Positions 48,561 to 58,638 of a DNA stretch of 64,000 bases are shown piece by piece. Under the pieces are notes generated by a model, which made no database searches, had not been told where the DNA came from, and saw only the letters and a program-made list of their open reading frames with translations. The stretch is taken from positions 972,501-1,036,500 of the forward strand of contig CP033464.1 in assembly GCA_007833815.1 (NCBI GenBank). The letters run 5' to 3'. The position numbers and the translations under genes are program-made. How positions within the stretch are numbered: position 1 is the stretch's first letter; every line of letters begins with the position of its first letter. The stretch comes from Brevibacillus laterosporus (GTDB lineage Bacteria; Bacillota; Bacilli; Brevibacillales; Brevibacillaceae).

Positions 48561-49940
48561 ATGTCTATTATACATGCGGTAATTCTTGCTGCTGGTCAGG
48601 GAACACGGATGAAATCCAAATTATATAAGGTACTGCATCCTGTATGCGGCAAGCCAATGGTTCAGCATGTGGTGGATACTTTGGCTTCCATGCAAGTGAA
48701 CGATGTGGTTGTAGTAGTAGGACACGGGGCTGATAAAGTTCGTGATACGCTACAAGACCGTGTTCAATATGCGATGCAAGCAGAACAATTAGGAACAGCT
48801 CATGCAGCTTTACAAGCCAAGGATTTCTTACAAGGCCAGGAAGGAACGACCCTTCTTTTATATGGGGACGTGCCATTGCTGTCGAAAGAAACACTTGCTA
48901 AATTATTGGCTTACCATGAGGAGCAGAACGCTGCTGCTACAGTTTTAACCGCTTTGATGGCCGATCCAACTGGATATGGTCGTATTGTTCGGAATGAATC
49001 AAATGAAGTGTTACGCATTGTAGAGCATAAGGATGCGACGGATGTAGAACGTAACATTGCTGAAATCAACACAGGTATCTATTGCTTTGACAATAAGAAG
49101 CTTTGGGAAACATTATCCAAAGTGAAGAATGATAATGTTCAAAGTGAATACTATATCACTGATTGTGTGGGTATTCTACGAGAAGCAGGCGAGAAAGTGT
49201 CGGCTTACGCTGCCGTAGATCCAGATGAGACTATGGGGGTTAACGATCGCGTTCAGCTGTCCGAGGCAGAAGCTTATATGCGTAAACGTATTGCTATTGA
49301 ACACATGAGAAACGGTGTTACTATCATTGATCCAGCTTCTACCTATATTGAAGCAGATGTGGTGATTGGAGCCGATACAATAATTGAGCCGAATTCCTAT
49401 TTGCGTGGAAAAACGGTTATTGGCACAGATTGCAAAATTGGCCCACAGACCGAACTAACTAATATGCAAGTTGCGGATTGTGTAAGTATCACTTATTCCG
49501 TACTAGTGGACAGCCAAGTGGATGAACAGGCTACAGTTGGTCCGTTTGCGTATGTCCGTCCGCAGACCCATATTGGTCCTAAGGTAAAAATTGGAGATTT
49601 TGTGGAGCTCAAAAATGCTAAAATTGGTGCAGGAAGTAAAGTTCCTCATCTCAGTTATCTAGGAGATGCTGAGATCGGCCAAGGTGTTAACGTTGGATGT
49701 GGGACAATCTCCGTGAACTATGATGGAGCGAAAAAGCATAAGACGATAGTAGGCGATCGATCCTTTATTGGATGCAACTCTAACCTAGTTGCGCCTGTTA
49801 CGGTAGGTCATGATGCTTATGTAGCTGCTGGTTCGACCATTAATCAAGATGTACCAGATGGAGCGTTTGCCATTGCGCGTGAACGCCAAACCAATAAACT
49901 GGACTACGCGGTGAAACTACCACGTAAACAAAGCGAATAA
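48561..49940 (+). CDS. glmU: Bifunctional GlcNAc-1-P uridyltransferase / GlcN-1-P acetyltransferase
   Basis: Makes UDP-GlcNAc for peptidoglycan and teichoic acid. 459 residues: nucleotidyltransferase N-terminal half with AAGQGTRMKSKLYKVLHP, and a left-handed beta-helix acetyltransferase C-terminal half (hexapeptide repeats) with NVGCGTISVNYDG. ATG follows GGAGGG. prs follows in the usual order. Confidence 0.97.
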   Translation: MSIIHAVILAAGQGTRMKSKLYKVLHPVCGKPMVQHVVDTLASMQVNDVVVVVGHGADKVRDTLQDRVQYAMQAEQLGTAHAALQAKDFLQGQEGTTLLLYGDVPLLSKETLAKLLAYHEEQNAAATVLTALMADPTGYGRIVRNESNEVLRIVEHKDATDVERNIAEINTGIYCFDNKKLWETLSKVKNDNVQSEYYITDCVGILREAGEKVSAYAAVDPDETMGVNDRVQLSEAEAYMRKRIAIEHMRNGVTIIDPASTYIEADVVIGADTIIEPNSYLRGKTVIGTDCKIGPQTELTNMQVADCVSITYSVLVDSQVDEQATVGPFAYVRPQTHIGPKVKIGDFVELKNAKIGAGSKVPHLSYLGDAEIGQGVNVGCGTISVNYDGAKKHKTIVGDRSFIGCNSNLVAPVTVGHDAYVAAGSTINQDVPDGAFAIARERQTNKLDYAVKLPRKQSE

Positions 49941-49964
49941 GAATAACGGGAGGCTTTTAACAAG

Positions 49965-50915
49965 ATGGCTAATTATCGTGACCCGAAGCTGAAGGTATTC
50001 ACTTGCAGTGCCAACCCTAAATTGGCTCAAGAGATTGCTGAACATATCGGCTTAAACGTGGGCAACATGGAGACAGCACGATTCAGTGACGGTGAGTGCC
50101 AAATCAAGCTAAATGAGAGTGTGCGTGGATCAGACGTATTCATTATCCAACCTACTTGCGCACCAGTAAACGAACACCTGATGGAGTTACTGGTTATGGT
50201 CGACGCTCTAAAACGTGCTTCTGCCAAAAGCATTAACGTTGTAATTCCTTACTATGGATATGCAAGACAAGATCGCAAAGCGCGTTCTCGTGATCCAATC
50301 ACAGCGAAATTAGTTGCAAATCTGATCGAAACAGCAGGAGCACAGCGTGTGATTACAATGGACTTGCACGCAACGCAAATTCAAGGCTTCTTTGATATCC
50401 CTGTAGATCATCTGTTGGGAGTTCCAATTTTGGCTAAATATTTCCAAGAGAAAAAGCTCTCAGACGTTGTTGTTGTATCACCAGATCACGGGGGAGTTAC
50501 ACGTGCCCGTAAACTGGCTGAACGATTAGAAGCACCGATTGCCATCATTGATAAACGCCGTCCTGAACCGAACGTAGCTGAGGTTATGAATATTGTTGGT
50601 AACATTGAAGGTAAAACTGCTATCATTATTGACGATATCATTGACACAGCCGGAACGATTACTCTAGCTGCTAATGCCTTGGTAGATGCAGGTGCTCGTG
50701 AAGTGTATGCATGTTGCACACACCCTGTTCTCTCTGGCCCTGCCATGGAGCGTATTCAGAATTCCATGATTAAGGAGTTAATCGTAACCAACACGATTCC
50801 TTTAGAAACAGAAAAATTGATTGATAAGGTGAAGGTATTATCTGTGGCTCCATTAATTGGAGAAGCGATTATCCGCGTTCACGAGGAATTGTCGATCAGT
50901 AAATTGTTTGATTAA
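49965..50915 (+). CDS. prs: Ribose-phosphate pyrophosphokinase
   Basis: Makes PRPP from ribose 5-phosphate and ATP for nucleotide, His and Trp synthesis. 316 residues: PRPP-binding [13 protein letters not shown] (about 217-229), KAHARDPI-type flexible loop here [10 protein letters not shown], and DKRRP. ATG follows GGGAGGC. Part of glmU-prs. Confidence 0.97.
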   Translation: MANYRDPKLKVFTCSANPKLAQEIAEHIGLNVGNMETARFSDGECQIKLNESVRGSDVFIIQPTCAPVNEHLMELLVMVDALKRASAKSINVVIPYYGYARQDRKARSRDPITAKLVANLIETAGAQRVITMDLHATQIQGFFDIPVDHLLGVPILAKYFQEKKLSDVVVVSPDHGGVTRARKLAERLEAPIAIIDKRRPEPNVAEVMNIVGNIEGKTAIIIDDIIDTAGTITLAANALVDAGAREVYACCTHPVLSGPAMERIQNSMIKELIVTNTIPLETEKLIDKVKVLSVAPLIGEAIIRVHEELSISKLFD

Positions 50916-50940
50916 AATTACAGTATAATTGATAATCATT

Positions 50941-50998
50941 ACCTCCTCTGGACAAGCTAGAACTGTCTTAGATCTACTTGGTCAGAGGAGGTTTTTCT
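50941..50998 (+). promoter_or_regulatory. prs terminator stem that contains the ctc ribosome binding site
   Basis: ACCTCCTCTG at 50941-50950 pairs with CAGAGGAGGT at 50982-50992 and is followed by TTTTTCT, a terminator shape. The right arm, AGAGGAGG, is also the ribosome binding site of ctc (start at 50999). The stem would hide that site in any read-through transcript. TGATAATCATTACC just upstream (50928-50942) is Fur-box-like. Confidence 0.7.
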
Positions 50999-51622
50999 AT
51001 GGTAGCGATTAAAGCAGAAGTACGTAACACTCAAGATAACATGACAGCCAAAGCAATTCGTCGTGCTGGATGGGTTCCTGCTGTGTTATACGGTACAGAT
51101 GTGGGAAATAAGGAAGTGAAGGTGCTGGCGCTTGAGTTAGATCAAGCCTTGCGTGAGCAAAACACCAACATCCCCTTTACATTACAAGTAGAAGGAAAAA
51201 AGTATGATGTGATGGTGTATGAGCTTCAGAGACACCCGGTCCAGGGTAGGATTCTGCATGCTGACTTTAAACAGATCAATATGAAAGAAAAAATTCATAC
51301 ATCGGTGCCTGTTACTATGACCGGAGATCCTGAATTAGGAGTAGCTACATTGGTACGACACAGTGTAGAAATTTCTTGCTTACCTACCGATATCCCAGCA
51401 ACATTATCTGTAGATACAGATGGGCTACATATAGGAGACGTTATACTTGTTGAAGATTTACAAATTCCTCCGAATGTAGAAGTACATCTTGATGGGCTGG
51501 AAGTAGTGATCAGCGTACTTGCACCAAAAGCAAAATCGGATGAATCAATTGAAGCTCAGCAAAGCGCAATGGAAGTAGCAGAACAAGCAAATGCACCCAT
51601 AGCCGAAGCGAAAAAAGTGTGA
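50999..51622 (+). CDS. ctc: 50S ribosomal protein L25/general stress protein Ctc
   Basis: 5S-rRNA-binding protein of the L25/TL5/Ctc family, 207 residues: an N-terminal L25 domain (about 1-95) and a C-terminal TL5-like beta domain (about 100-185) ending in a Ala/Gln-rich tail. In B. subtilis it is sigma-B controlled; I see no clear sigma-B box upstream here. Start ATG 50999 follows AGAGGAGG, which is in the prs terminator stem. Confidence 0.94.
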   Translation: MVAIKAEVRNTQDNMTAKAIRRAGWVPAVLYGTDVGNKEVKVLALELDQALREQNTNIPFTLQVEGKKYDVMVYELQRHPVQGRILHADFKQINMKEKIHTSVPVTMTGDPELGVATLVRHSVEISCLPTDIPATLSVDTDGLHIGDVILVEDLQIPPNVEVHLDGLEVVISVLAPKAKSDESIEAQQSAMEVAEQANAPIAEAKKV

Positions 51623-51630
51623 CCAACGAC

Positions 51631-51660
51631 CTCCCAAACCTTTTGGGAGGCTCTTTCTAT
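51631..51660 (+). terminator. Terminator of ctc
   Basis: CCTCCCAAA and TTTTGGGAGG pair and are followed by CTCTTTCT. Confidence 0.7.
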
Positions 51661-51771
51661 GTATGGACATGCCGTTTTTTGACGGAAGAAGTCGACTTCC
51701 CTTCCTTTTTAAAAGGCTTACATTCATGTACAATGGAGTAAGTAGGTTATTTTGCTTTGGAGGTAATTGCA

Positions 51772-52344
51772 TTGAAAGTCATCATTGGGTTAGGAAACCC
51801 TGGCAAACAATATGAGGATACCAGACATAATGTAGGGTTTCTTGCAATAGATACATTAAGTAAAGAATTACAAATCCCGTTAAACACCATGAAATTCCGT
51901 GGCATCATAGGGGAGGGAAATGTACAAGGAGAAAAGGTTTTATTAGTAAAACCGCAAACGTACATGAACCTATCTGGAGAAACGGTTGGACAGATTGTTT
52001 CCTTTTATAAATTGACAGCAAAAGATATAGTTGTCATTTATGATGATCTTGACTTACCGGTAGGCAAGCTAAGACTGCGGGAAAAAGGCAGTGCAGGTGG
52101 ACATAATGGAATTAAATCATTAATTGCACATTTAGGTACACAAGATTTTAGTCGCATCAAAATTGGTGTTGATCGTCCTGAAGCAGGCAGAAGTGTAAGT
52201 GACTACGTGTTACACTCGTTTCCAAAAAGTGATTGGCCACATATTCAGGATGCAATTCAATCGGCAACAAAGGCCTGTGAGGATTGGATTAAAGGTGATA
52301 GCTTCCTGACTGTTATGAATCACTATAATCCAACACGTGGGTAG
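51772..52344 (+). CDS. pth: Peptidyl-tRNA hydrolase
   Basis: SpoVC; frees tRNA from peptidyl-tRNA dropped by ribosomes. 190 residues: GLGNPGKQYEDTRHNVGF with the catalytic His (in RHN), LVKPQTYMNLSG and GSAGGHNGIKSL. Start is TTG at 51772 after GGAGGT at eight bases. The ORF can be extended upstream but that would run through the ribosome binding site. Confidence 0.96.
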   Translation: MKVIIGLGNPGKQYEDTRHNVGFLAIDTLSKELQIPLNTMKFRGIIGEGNVQGEKVLLVKPQTYMNLSGETVGQIVSFYKLTAKDIVVIYDDLDLPVGKLRLREKGSAGGHNGIKSLIAHLGTQDFSRIKIGVDRPEAGRSVSDYVLHSFPKSDWPHIQDAIQSATKACEDWIKGDSFLTVMNHYNPTRG

Positions 52345-52420
52345 CCACAGTATCGAATATCTATAAGATGCCCATACTAAGTGGAAGAAAGTACTATATT
52401 TTCACTTAGGGGGTAATGAT

Positions 52421-52651
52421 ATGAGTTACCGCTATGTATGTCGTTGTTGTGGAATGAAGGTGGGGGAAATCCATCAATCGGATGTATCTGAATGGCAGCT
52501 AGGCTTTCAATTCTTGACCCAACAAGAGCGCCAACATATAATATCCAAGGATGAGATAGGCAATACAGTTGTTCGTGTGGTTTGTGATTATTGTAAAGAA
52601 GCCCTCGATCAAAATCCTGATTTGTCCGTTGTAGGAAATCCTCTGCAATAG
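52421..52651 (+). CDS. fin: Anti-sigma-F factor Fin
   Basis: YabK; zinc protein of 76 residues that antagonises sigma-F to help the switch to sigma-G. Two CXXC pairs, CRCC (8-11) and CDYC (about 55-58), bind zinc. GFQFLTQQERQHII matches the family core. Sits between pth and mfd as in B. subtilis. A CATACTAAG resembling a sigma-G -10 lies about 50 bases upstream, without a well-placed -35. Confidence 0.93.
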   Translation: MSYRYVCRCCGMKVGEIHQSDVSEWQLGFQFLTQQERQHIISKDEIGNTVVRVVCDYCKEALDQNPDLSVVGNPLQ

Positions 52652-52710
52652 CAAATGTATTTCTCACGCATTCTTACTTTTTCACAAATGACAAGGCATG
52701 CGAACTAGGT

Positions 52711-52742
52711 AGCCTTAGCTTTTAGAGTAGCTAAGGCTACTT
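52711..52742. terminator. Hairpin after fin
   Basis: GTAGCCTTAGCT and AGCTAAGGCTAC form a perfect 12-bp stem around TTTAGAGT. No T-run follows immediately. A second stem (AACTGCG/CGCAGTT, 52787-52826) follows and may be the real terminator. Confidence 0.55.
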
Positions 52743-52878
52743 GAGTGGATTTTTGTCGATTGAATAAATAAATAACTTTTTTGTACAAACTGCGATGTGG
52801 GAAGGTTGAACCGCGCCGCAGTTTTAGTGCTGTAACCTATGTAGTAATAGGAGAGTAAGGTTGGAGAGGAGATTAGGG

Positions 52879-55800
52879 ATGCAAGTCATCATTAATCGTA
52901 TAAAAGAAGATTCCAATTTCGGAACCATTCTTGCTGGTTTATCACAAGGTTTACATGAACAGTTGATGGCGGGACTATCTGGTTCCGCGCGTCACATTTT
53001 TATGGCGGCTGTCTATCAAGAGAGCAAACGCCCCTTGTGTATCGTGACACATAATATGTTTCAAGCGCAAAAAGTTTATGAGGACGTAGCAGAGCTACTC
53101 TCCCCAGAGGAAGTCATGCTTTATCCGGGGAATGAGCTAATTGGCTCAGAAATGGCGATTGCGAGTCCAGAGACGTTAGCACAACGCATTCAAGTATTTA
53201 ACCGTTTAGCGAATGGCTTCACGGGTATTTTGGTTGTTCCTTTTGCAGGTATTCGCCGCCTAACTGTACCTCACGGAGTGTGGAAAGAGGCCCAAATTAC
53301 CGTAAATCGTGGAGGAACCTTAGATTTACATGACTTTTTACAGAGAATGGTTGAATTAGGCTACGAACGGGTAGAGATGGTTGAGCGCAAAGGTGATTTA
53401 AGCATTCGTGGTGGTATTGTTGACCTATTCCCCGTTGATTCGGACTGGCCGATTCGAATTGAGCTATTTGATGAAGAGATCGATTCCATTCGAACATTTG
53501 ATATGGGTACCCAGCGCTCTCAAGAACATTTGGAACAATATGTGATCGGTCCTGTAAAAGAAACGATCGTCTTTTCGTCCCAATTAGTCGAGAGTGCTAG
53601 TTATTTAGAGAAGAAGCTGGGTGAAACCTTAGGTAACACCAAGGATGATGTAGTAAAGGAAAGATTGATGGATCAAATTGGGCGTGATATTGAAATCATG
53701 CGCCAAGGTAGCCGACCAGCTAATTTATACAGCTATTTATCGGTTCTATATCCTGAGATGGAAACCATAATAGATTATCTGCCTGCCGATACGTTGATGA
53801 TTGTCGACGAGCCGTCCCGTGTAATTGACACTGCGGTTCAACTACAAAAGGACGAATCCGAATGGATCACTAGTCGTATTGAGCAGGGCGATTTTATGTC
53901 TAATTTAATTCTGTCACGGTCGTATGATGAGTTAGTTCATGGGCAGAAGAGACAGATTGTCTATTTGTCGTTATTTTTGCGTCAAACACCGAAGACTCAT
54001 CCACAAAATATCGTCAATAGTAACTGTCGCACGATGCAAAATTTTCATGGTCAAATGAACGTATTAAAAAGCGAGTTACAGCGATGGATAAAAGGCCAGT
54101 ATCAAATTATCTTTGCTGCTGCCGATGCGGAGCGGGCCAAGCGTCTGGAACGAGTTTTAGATGACTATGAGATGGAAGCTGATTTGCTGTTAGAAGAAGT
54201 AAGCGTGATTCCTCCAGGTCGACCTACTATTATTATTGGAAATATTCAAAGCGGTTTTGAAATGCCATTAAGCAAAATGGTTGTCGTTACGGAAGGGGAA
54301 GTTTTTACAGCAAAGCAACGCAAGGCTCGCAAAGTAAATCAAAACATGAGCAATGCGGAGCGCATCAAGAATTACATGGAATTAAAGCCTGGCGATTATG
54401 TTGTACACATTAATCATGGGATTGGTAAATATCTAGGGATTGAAACAAAGGAAATTCTAGGCATCCACAAGGATTATTTACATGTACAATATGCAGGCGG
54501 CGATAGCTTGTTTGTACCGATTGATCAAATCGATCATGTACAAAAGTATGTAGGAAGTGAAGAAGCTCAGCCTAAGATCTATAATTTGGGCGGTAATGAA
54601 TGGAAGCGCGTTAAGAGCAAGGTAGAAACGTCGGTAAAAGATATTGCCGAGGATTTAATCAAGCTTTATGCGCAACGGGAAGAAGCAGTAGGATATGGTT
54701 TTAACAAAGATAGCTTGGAGCAAAGAGAATTTGAGGCCATGTTCCAGTATCAGGAGACTGTGGATCAATTGCGGGCTATCGCAGAAGTGAAAGCTGACAT
54801 GGAAAGCAAGCGCCCTATGGATCGTTTGGTTTGCGGGGATGTAGGATATGGAAAGACGGAAGTAGCGATACGTGCCGCCTTTAAATCGGTTATGGATGGT
54901 AAACAAGTAGCTTTACTTGTACCGACCACGATTTTGGCCCAACAACATTTTGAAACTTTTAAAGAGCGTTTTTCTGATTTCCCAATTAAAGTGGAAGTTT
55001 TGAGCCGCTTTCGTTCTCGAAAGGAACAAACTGCAACAATGAAGGGCTTAAAAGAAGGAACGGTAGATGTGGTAATCGGTACGCATCGATTGCTGTCTAA
55101 AGATATTATATTCCGTGACCTAGGGTTATTGATTGTTGATGAGGAGCAGCGTTTTGGTGTAAGCCATAAAGAAAAATTGAAGCAACTAAAAACCAATGTA
55201 GATGTACTAACGCTGACAGCTACTCCAATTCCTCGTACGCTTCATATGTCAATGCTTGGAGTACGTGATTTATCTGTTATTGAGACACCGCCAGAGAATC
55301 GCTTCCCTGTACAAACTTATGTTTTAGATTATAGTCCAGCTTTGGTTCGAGAAGCGATTGAACGCGAATTGGCTCGTGAAGGACAGGTGTTCTTCCTTTA
55401 CAATCAGGTACAGGGCATTGAACAAATGGCTGAGCATATTTCAGCTTTGGTTCCTGATGCAAGGGTAGCTGTTGCGCATGGACAAATGAATGAGAGCGAA
55501 CTAGAAAGAATTATCCTCGACTTCTTAGATGGGAATTATGATGTGTTGGTGAGTACAACAATTATTGAGACTGGTGTTGATATTCCTAACGTAAATACGT
55601 TAATCATATACAATGCAGACCGAATGGGTCTGTCCCAGTTGTATCAGCTACGAGGGCGTGTAGGTCGTTCCAATCGGATTGCTTATGCTTACTTCACCTA
55701 CCAACGTGACAAGGTGCTAACAGAGGTAGCTGAGAAACGTTTACAGGCTATTAAGGAATTTACGGAACTCGGATCTGGTTTTAAAATTGCCATGCGAGAT

Positions 55801-56445
55801 TTATCCATTCGTGGAGCGGGTAATTTATTGGGAGCTGAGCAGCATGGTTTCATCAATACTGTTGGGTTTGATTTGTACACACAAATGCTGAAGGAAGCAA
55901 TTGATGATTTACGTGGTGAAGTGAGGACAGAAGAGATCGCTCCTGCTCCTCCAGTCGAAATCAATCTTCAAATTGATGCGTATCTACCTTCTGATTACAT
56001 TACAGATAGCCGTCAAAAAATCGAAATGTACAAAAAATTTGTAGCAACCTCAACGTTAGAAGAGCTCGATGATCTTGCTGATGAGTTGATCGACCGTTTC
56101 GGTAATATCCCATATCCAGTAGAAAATTTACTAATGATCTCTCGTCTACGTATTCAAGCGATGAAGCATCATATTGTTGAGATTAATCAGAAAGATCCTG
56201 ATGTTATTAAAATCATTTTGGCAGAACATCAAACCTCCAATATTGATGGAGGGGCTCTATTTGGGCTATCTAGCAAATATGATCGCCGTATCGGTCTTTC
56301 TACTACCCCAGGTGGACAACAGATCATCGTAACTGTTAAAGTTAAGGGGTTAAAAATTGAGGCTGGGGTCAAGATGGTAATAGACCTAATTGATGAGTTC
56401 CATTTGGTTGAAAAGAGTAAGAACCCTGATCCCTCATTACATTAA
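52879..56445 (+). CDS. mfd: Transcription-repair coupling factor Mfd
   Basis: Displaces stalled RNA polymerase and recruits UvrA. 1188 residues: UvrB-like N-terminal part, CarD-like RNAP-interacting domain (LKPGDYVVHINHGIGKYLG), SF2 translocase with CGDVGYGKTEVAIRAAF (Walker A), DEEQRF (box II) and QLRGRVGRS, and a C-terminal TRCF domain. ATG 52879 follows GAGAGGAG; the TTG opening at 52861 is within the ribosome binding region. Confidence 0.97.
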   Translation: MQVIINRIKEDSNFGTILAGLSQGLHEQLMAGLSGSARHIFMAAVYQESKRPLCIVTHNMFQAQKVYEDVAELLSPEEVMLYPGNELIGSEMAIASPETLAQRIQVFNRLANGFTGILVVPFAGIRRLTVPHGVWKEAQITVNRGGTLDLHDFLQRMVELGYERVEMVERKGDLSIRGGIVDLFPVDSDWPIRIELFDEEIDSIRTFDMGTQRSQEHLEQYVIGPVKETIVFSSQLVESASYLEKKLGETLGNTKDDVVKERLMDQIGRDIEIMRQGSRPANLYSYLSVLYPEMETIIDYLPADTLMIVDEPSRVIDTAVQLQKDESEWITSRIEQGDFMSNLILSRSYDELVHGQKRQIVYLSLFLRQTPKTHPQNIVNSNCRTMQNFHGQMNVLKSELQRWIKGQYQIIFAAADAERAKRLERVLDDYEMEADLLLEEVSVIPPGRPTIIIGNIQSGFEMPLSKMVVVTEGEVFTAKQRKARKVNQNMSNAERIKNYMELKPGDYVVHINHGIGKYLGIETKEILGIHKDYLHVQYAGGDSLFVPIDQIDHVQKYVGSEEAQPKIYNLGGNEWKRVKSKVETSVKDIAEDLIKLYAQREEAVGYGFNKDSLEQREFEAMFQYQETVDQLRAIAEVKADMESKRPMDRLVCGDVGYGKTEVAIRAAFKSVMDGKQVALLVPTTILAQQHFETFKERFSDFPIKVEVLSRFRSRKEQTATMKGLKEGTVDVVIGTHRLLSKDIIFRDLGLLIVDEEQRFGVSHKEKLKQLKTNVDVLTLTATPIPRTLHMSMLGVRDLSVIETPPENRFPVQTYVLDYSPALVREAIERELAREGQVFFLYNQVQGIEQMAEHISALVPDARVAVAHGQMNESELERIILDFLDGNYDVLVSTTIIETGVDIPNVNTLIIYNADRMGLSQLYQLRGRVGRSNRIAYAYFTYQRDKVLTEVAEKRLQAIKEFTELGSGFKIAMRDLSIRGAGNLLGAEQHGFINTVGFDLYTQMLKEAIDDLRGEVRTEEIAPAPPVEINLQIDAYLPSDYITDSRQKIEMYKKFVATSTLEELDDLADELIDRFGNIPYPVENLLMISRLRIQAMKHHIVEINQKDPDVIKIILAEHQTSNIDGGALFGLSSKYDRRIGLSTTPGGQQIIVTVKVKGLKIEAGVKMVIDLIDEFHLVEKSKNPDPSLH

Positions 56446-56487
56446 ATCCACTAGGTGCTAAAGGTGCCGAGAAGGGAGTTTTGTTTC

Positions 56488-57573
56488 ATGAAAAAAACTA
56501 CATTTAAGAAGGGTAAACGTGTGTTGGCCCTACTTTCCACCACGGCATTAACGCTAGCGATTCTGAGTGGTTGCGGAACGACTAATAAGGCTGAAACAGC
56601 ACAACCAGATAAACCGGGGGCAGAACAACCTGCTGATAATGAAGATGCTCTAGCGCAATTCCCGCCGGTTAAATTGCCATTTACCATTGATCCGAATGCT
56701 TCTATTTTTGAATATCAAGGTGGCAAGCTAACAGGTCAGGAGTTTGAAGATTTCTTGCGTGCACTTGGCTTTATGAATCCTCCGCAAGCCTATGCGATTG
56801 GGGTTTCCACACAAGAGATGGTGGACAACTATGCTCGTCAATATCTAGCTACTAAGCTAAAAGCGGAAAAGGCTGATGAAGCAATCAAGAAAGCATCAGT
56901 TACAGAAGCGGATAAAGCTTTTGAATCGCTAAAAGGCCAGTACGTTCAGGTACTTGGTAGCGAAGATAAATTTAACCAATTGTTGAAGAATCATAATCTC
57001 ACAAAAGAAGCGATTGTGAAACAATTAACGAGTATCAATGCTTCTGTGAAGGTCATGGAAAGTGAAGTAAACGATGCAGAAGTGAAGAAAGTATACGATG
57101 CAGAAGATAAATCTGCGTATACAACAGCTTCTGTGCGACATATTCTGGTTAAATTCGAAAACCGTAAGCCAGAAGAAGCGGATAAGTTGGCAAAAGATTA
57201 TCTTGCCCGTCTGAAAAAAGGAGAAGACTTTGCTACCCTTGCAAAACAAGTGTCTGAGGACGAGGGAAGTAAAGCAAACGGTGGATTGTACGAAAATGCT
57301 GACGTAAACAACTGGGTACCAGAATTTAAGAAGGCCGCTCTAACTCAAAAGATTGGAGTACTCAGTGAACCAGCAGTGAAGACTGAGTATGGTTATCACA
57401 TCGTTAAAGTAGAAGATCGTAAAGTGAAAACTTTTGATGAAGCAAAAGCTCAGTTGAAGCAACAGGCATTGGAGCAAAAATTTGAGCAATATGTTACCAA
57501 AGATCTGGACAAGATTATTACAAAAAAATCTATACCAGAGGTAAAAGCACCAGCTCCTGAAACGAATAAATAA
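56488..57573 (+). CDS. PrsA-like peptidyl-prolyl isomerase lipoprotein
   Basis: A 361-residue lipoprotein anchored on the outer membrane face: signal peptide with lipobox LAILSGC (Cys at about 27). A SurA/PrsA N-terminal helical domain precedes a parvulin domain at about 220-315 (ASVRHILVKF, ANGGLYENADV, TEYGYHIVKVED). It folds secreted proteins. It lies between mfd and spoVT, where B. subtilis has none, and is likely a PrsA paralogue. ATG 56488 follows AGAAGGGAG. Confidence 0.88.
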   Translation: MKKTTFKKGKRVLALLSTTALTLAILSGCGTTNKAETAQPDKPGAEQPADNEDALAQFPPVKLPFTIDPNASIFEYQGGKLTGQEFEDFLRALGFMNPPQAYAIGVSTQEMVDNYARQYLATKLKAEKADEAIKKASVTEADKAFESLKGQYVQVLGSEDKFNQLLKNHNLTKEAIVKQLTSINASVKVMESEVNDAEVKKVYDAEDKSAYTTASVRHILVKFENRKPEEADKLAKDYLARLKKGEDFATLAKQVSEDEGSKANGGLYENADVNNWVPEFKKAALTQKIGVLSEPAVKTEYGYHIVKVEDRKVKTFDEAKAQLKQQALEQKFEQYVTKDLDKIITKKSIPEVKAPAPETNK

Positions 57574-57903
57574 AGACAGTGTAGCCCCTCATGTAATCCA
57601 AGAACTGTGTTTACAGTTACTAGTGGATGTACAGAGGGGCTTTTTCTGTTTTGTGGGAACACCATGAAATGGGTAGCTTGGAATAAAAAGGGTTGGTTTA
57701 ATTTTGTTTTGATCGCATATTCTTCTTCCCAAGGCAAATACTATTATCACTCGCTACCGCCCGGGGGAGAGTACACAGCAAGCTTTACTGGTAACAATTA
57801 CAAAGAAAAGAATTAGTAAAAAGCGAGAAGATAGGAAAACATAGGAGTAAATCCTCAAAAACCCACTATATCAATCTTCTCAAGAAAGCGAGGCAACAAG
57901 ATT
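57574..57903. other. Gap between the PrsA-like gene and spoVT
   Basis: Begins with a hairpin terminator (AGCCCCTC at 57585-57592 and GAGGGGCT at 57634-57642, then TTTTTC). The rest includes a 50-codon frame at 57664-57816 with a poor ribosome binding site and no known relative, likely not a gene, and a Gly-Pro-rich coding-like end. No spoVT promoter was identified with confidence. Confidence 0.5.
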
Positions 57904-58443
57904 ATGAAGGCAACTGGAATTGTTCGTCGTATAGACGACCTCGGACGGGTCGTAATCCCGAAGGAAATCCGTCGCACACTTCGTATTCGTGAGGGGGATC
58001 CACTTGAGATTTTTGTCGATCGTGATGGGGAAGTAATCCTTAAAAAATATTCTCCAATTGGGGAATTGGCTGATTTTGCTAAGGAATATGCTGACTCTTT
58101 ATACGAAAGCTTAAATCATATTGTCATTATTTCCGATCGAGATACGGTCATTGCAGTAGCCGGTGCTTCCAAGAAAGAATACTTGGAAAAACCGATTGGT
58201 AGTCTAGTAGAAAAATCATTGGAAGAGCGTAAGAGCAAGGTAGAAAAAAATTCGGGTCAATATGAAGTATGTCGAGATATGCCAGAGCAGTACTCTTCTT
58301 ACGTAGTGGCTCCAATCGTTGCGGGTGGAGACCCTATTGGTGCGGTAATTCTCCTCAACAAAGCAGAAGCAAAAATGGGCGAATTAGAGATGAAAATGGC
58401 AGAAACAGCTGCTGGATTCTTAGCGAAACAAATGGAACAATAA
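57904..58443 (+). CDS. spoVT: Stage V sporulation regulator SpoVT
   Basis: Forespore transcription factor, 179 residues, with an AbrB-type swapped-hairpin domain (GIVRRIDDLGRVVIPKEIRR) and a C-terminal GAF-like domain (about 55-178). It tunes sigma-G-dependent genes. The N-terminal domain closely resembles AbrB in the same window. The ribosome binding site (GCGAGGC) is weak. Confidence 0.95.
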   Translation: MKATGIVRRIDDLGRVVIPKEIRRTLRIREGDPLEIFVDRDGEVILKKYSPIGELADFAKEYADSLYESLNHIVIISDRDTVIAVAGASKKEYLEKPIGSLVEKSLEERKSKVEKNSGQYEVCRDMPEQYSSYVVAPIVAGGDPIGAVILLNKAEAKMGELEMKMAETAAGFLAKQMEQ

Positions 58444-58471
58444 TAGCGAATAAATAACGAATCTCCAAAAA

Positions 58472-58505
58472 ACAAGCCTTACACAAGAGGCTTGTTTTTT
58501 TTGAC
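58472..58505 (+). terminator. Terminator of spoVT
   Basis: AACAAGCCT and AGGCTTGTT pair around TACACAAG and run into eight T. Confidence 0.85.
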
Positions 58506-58638
58506 TTTCTCTACTAAGTGTTAGTAAAACAGGAACGACGAACGCCTCACCCCCCTTGATTACTCACTTCCTCTGTGTGGTATAATGGACAAAGTTTCTG
58601 AACGAAGACTTTTTTGTAAGAGGAGAAATAGATACTGT

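Noticed and set aside
57664-57816. A 50-residue frame (MKWVAWNKKGWF..) before spoVT
   Set aside because: No good ribosome binding site, no known relative and part of its upstream extension is in a terminator hairpin.
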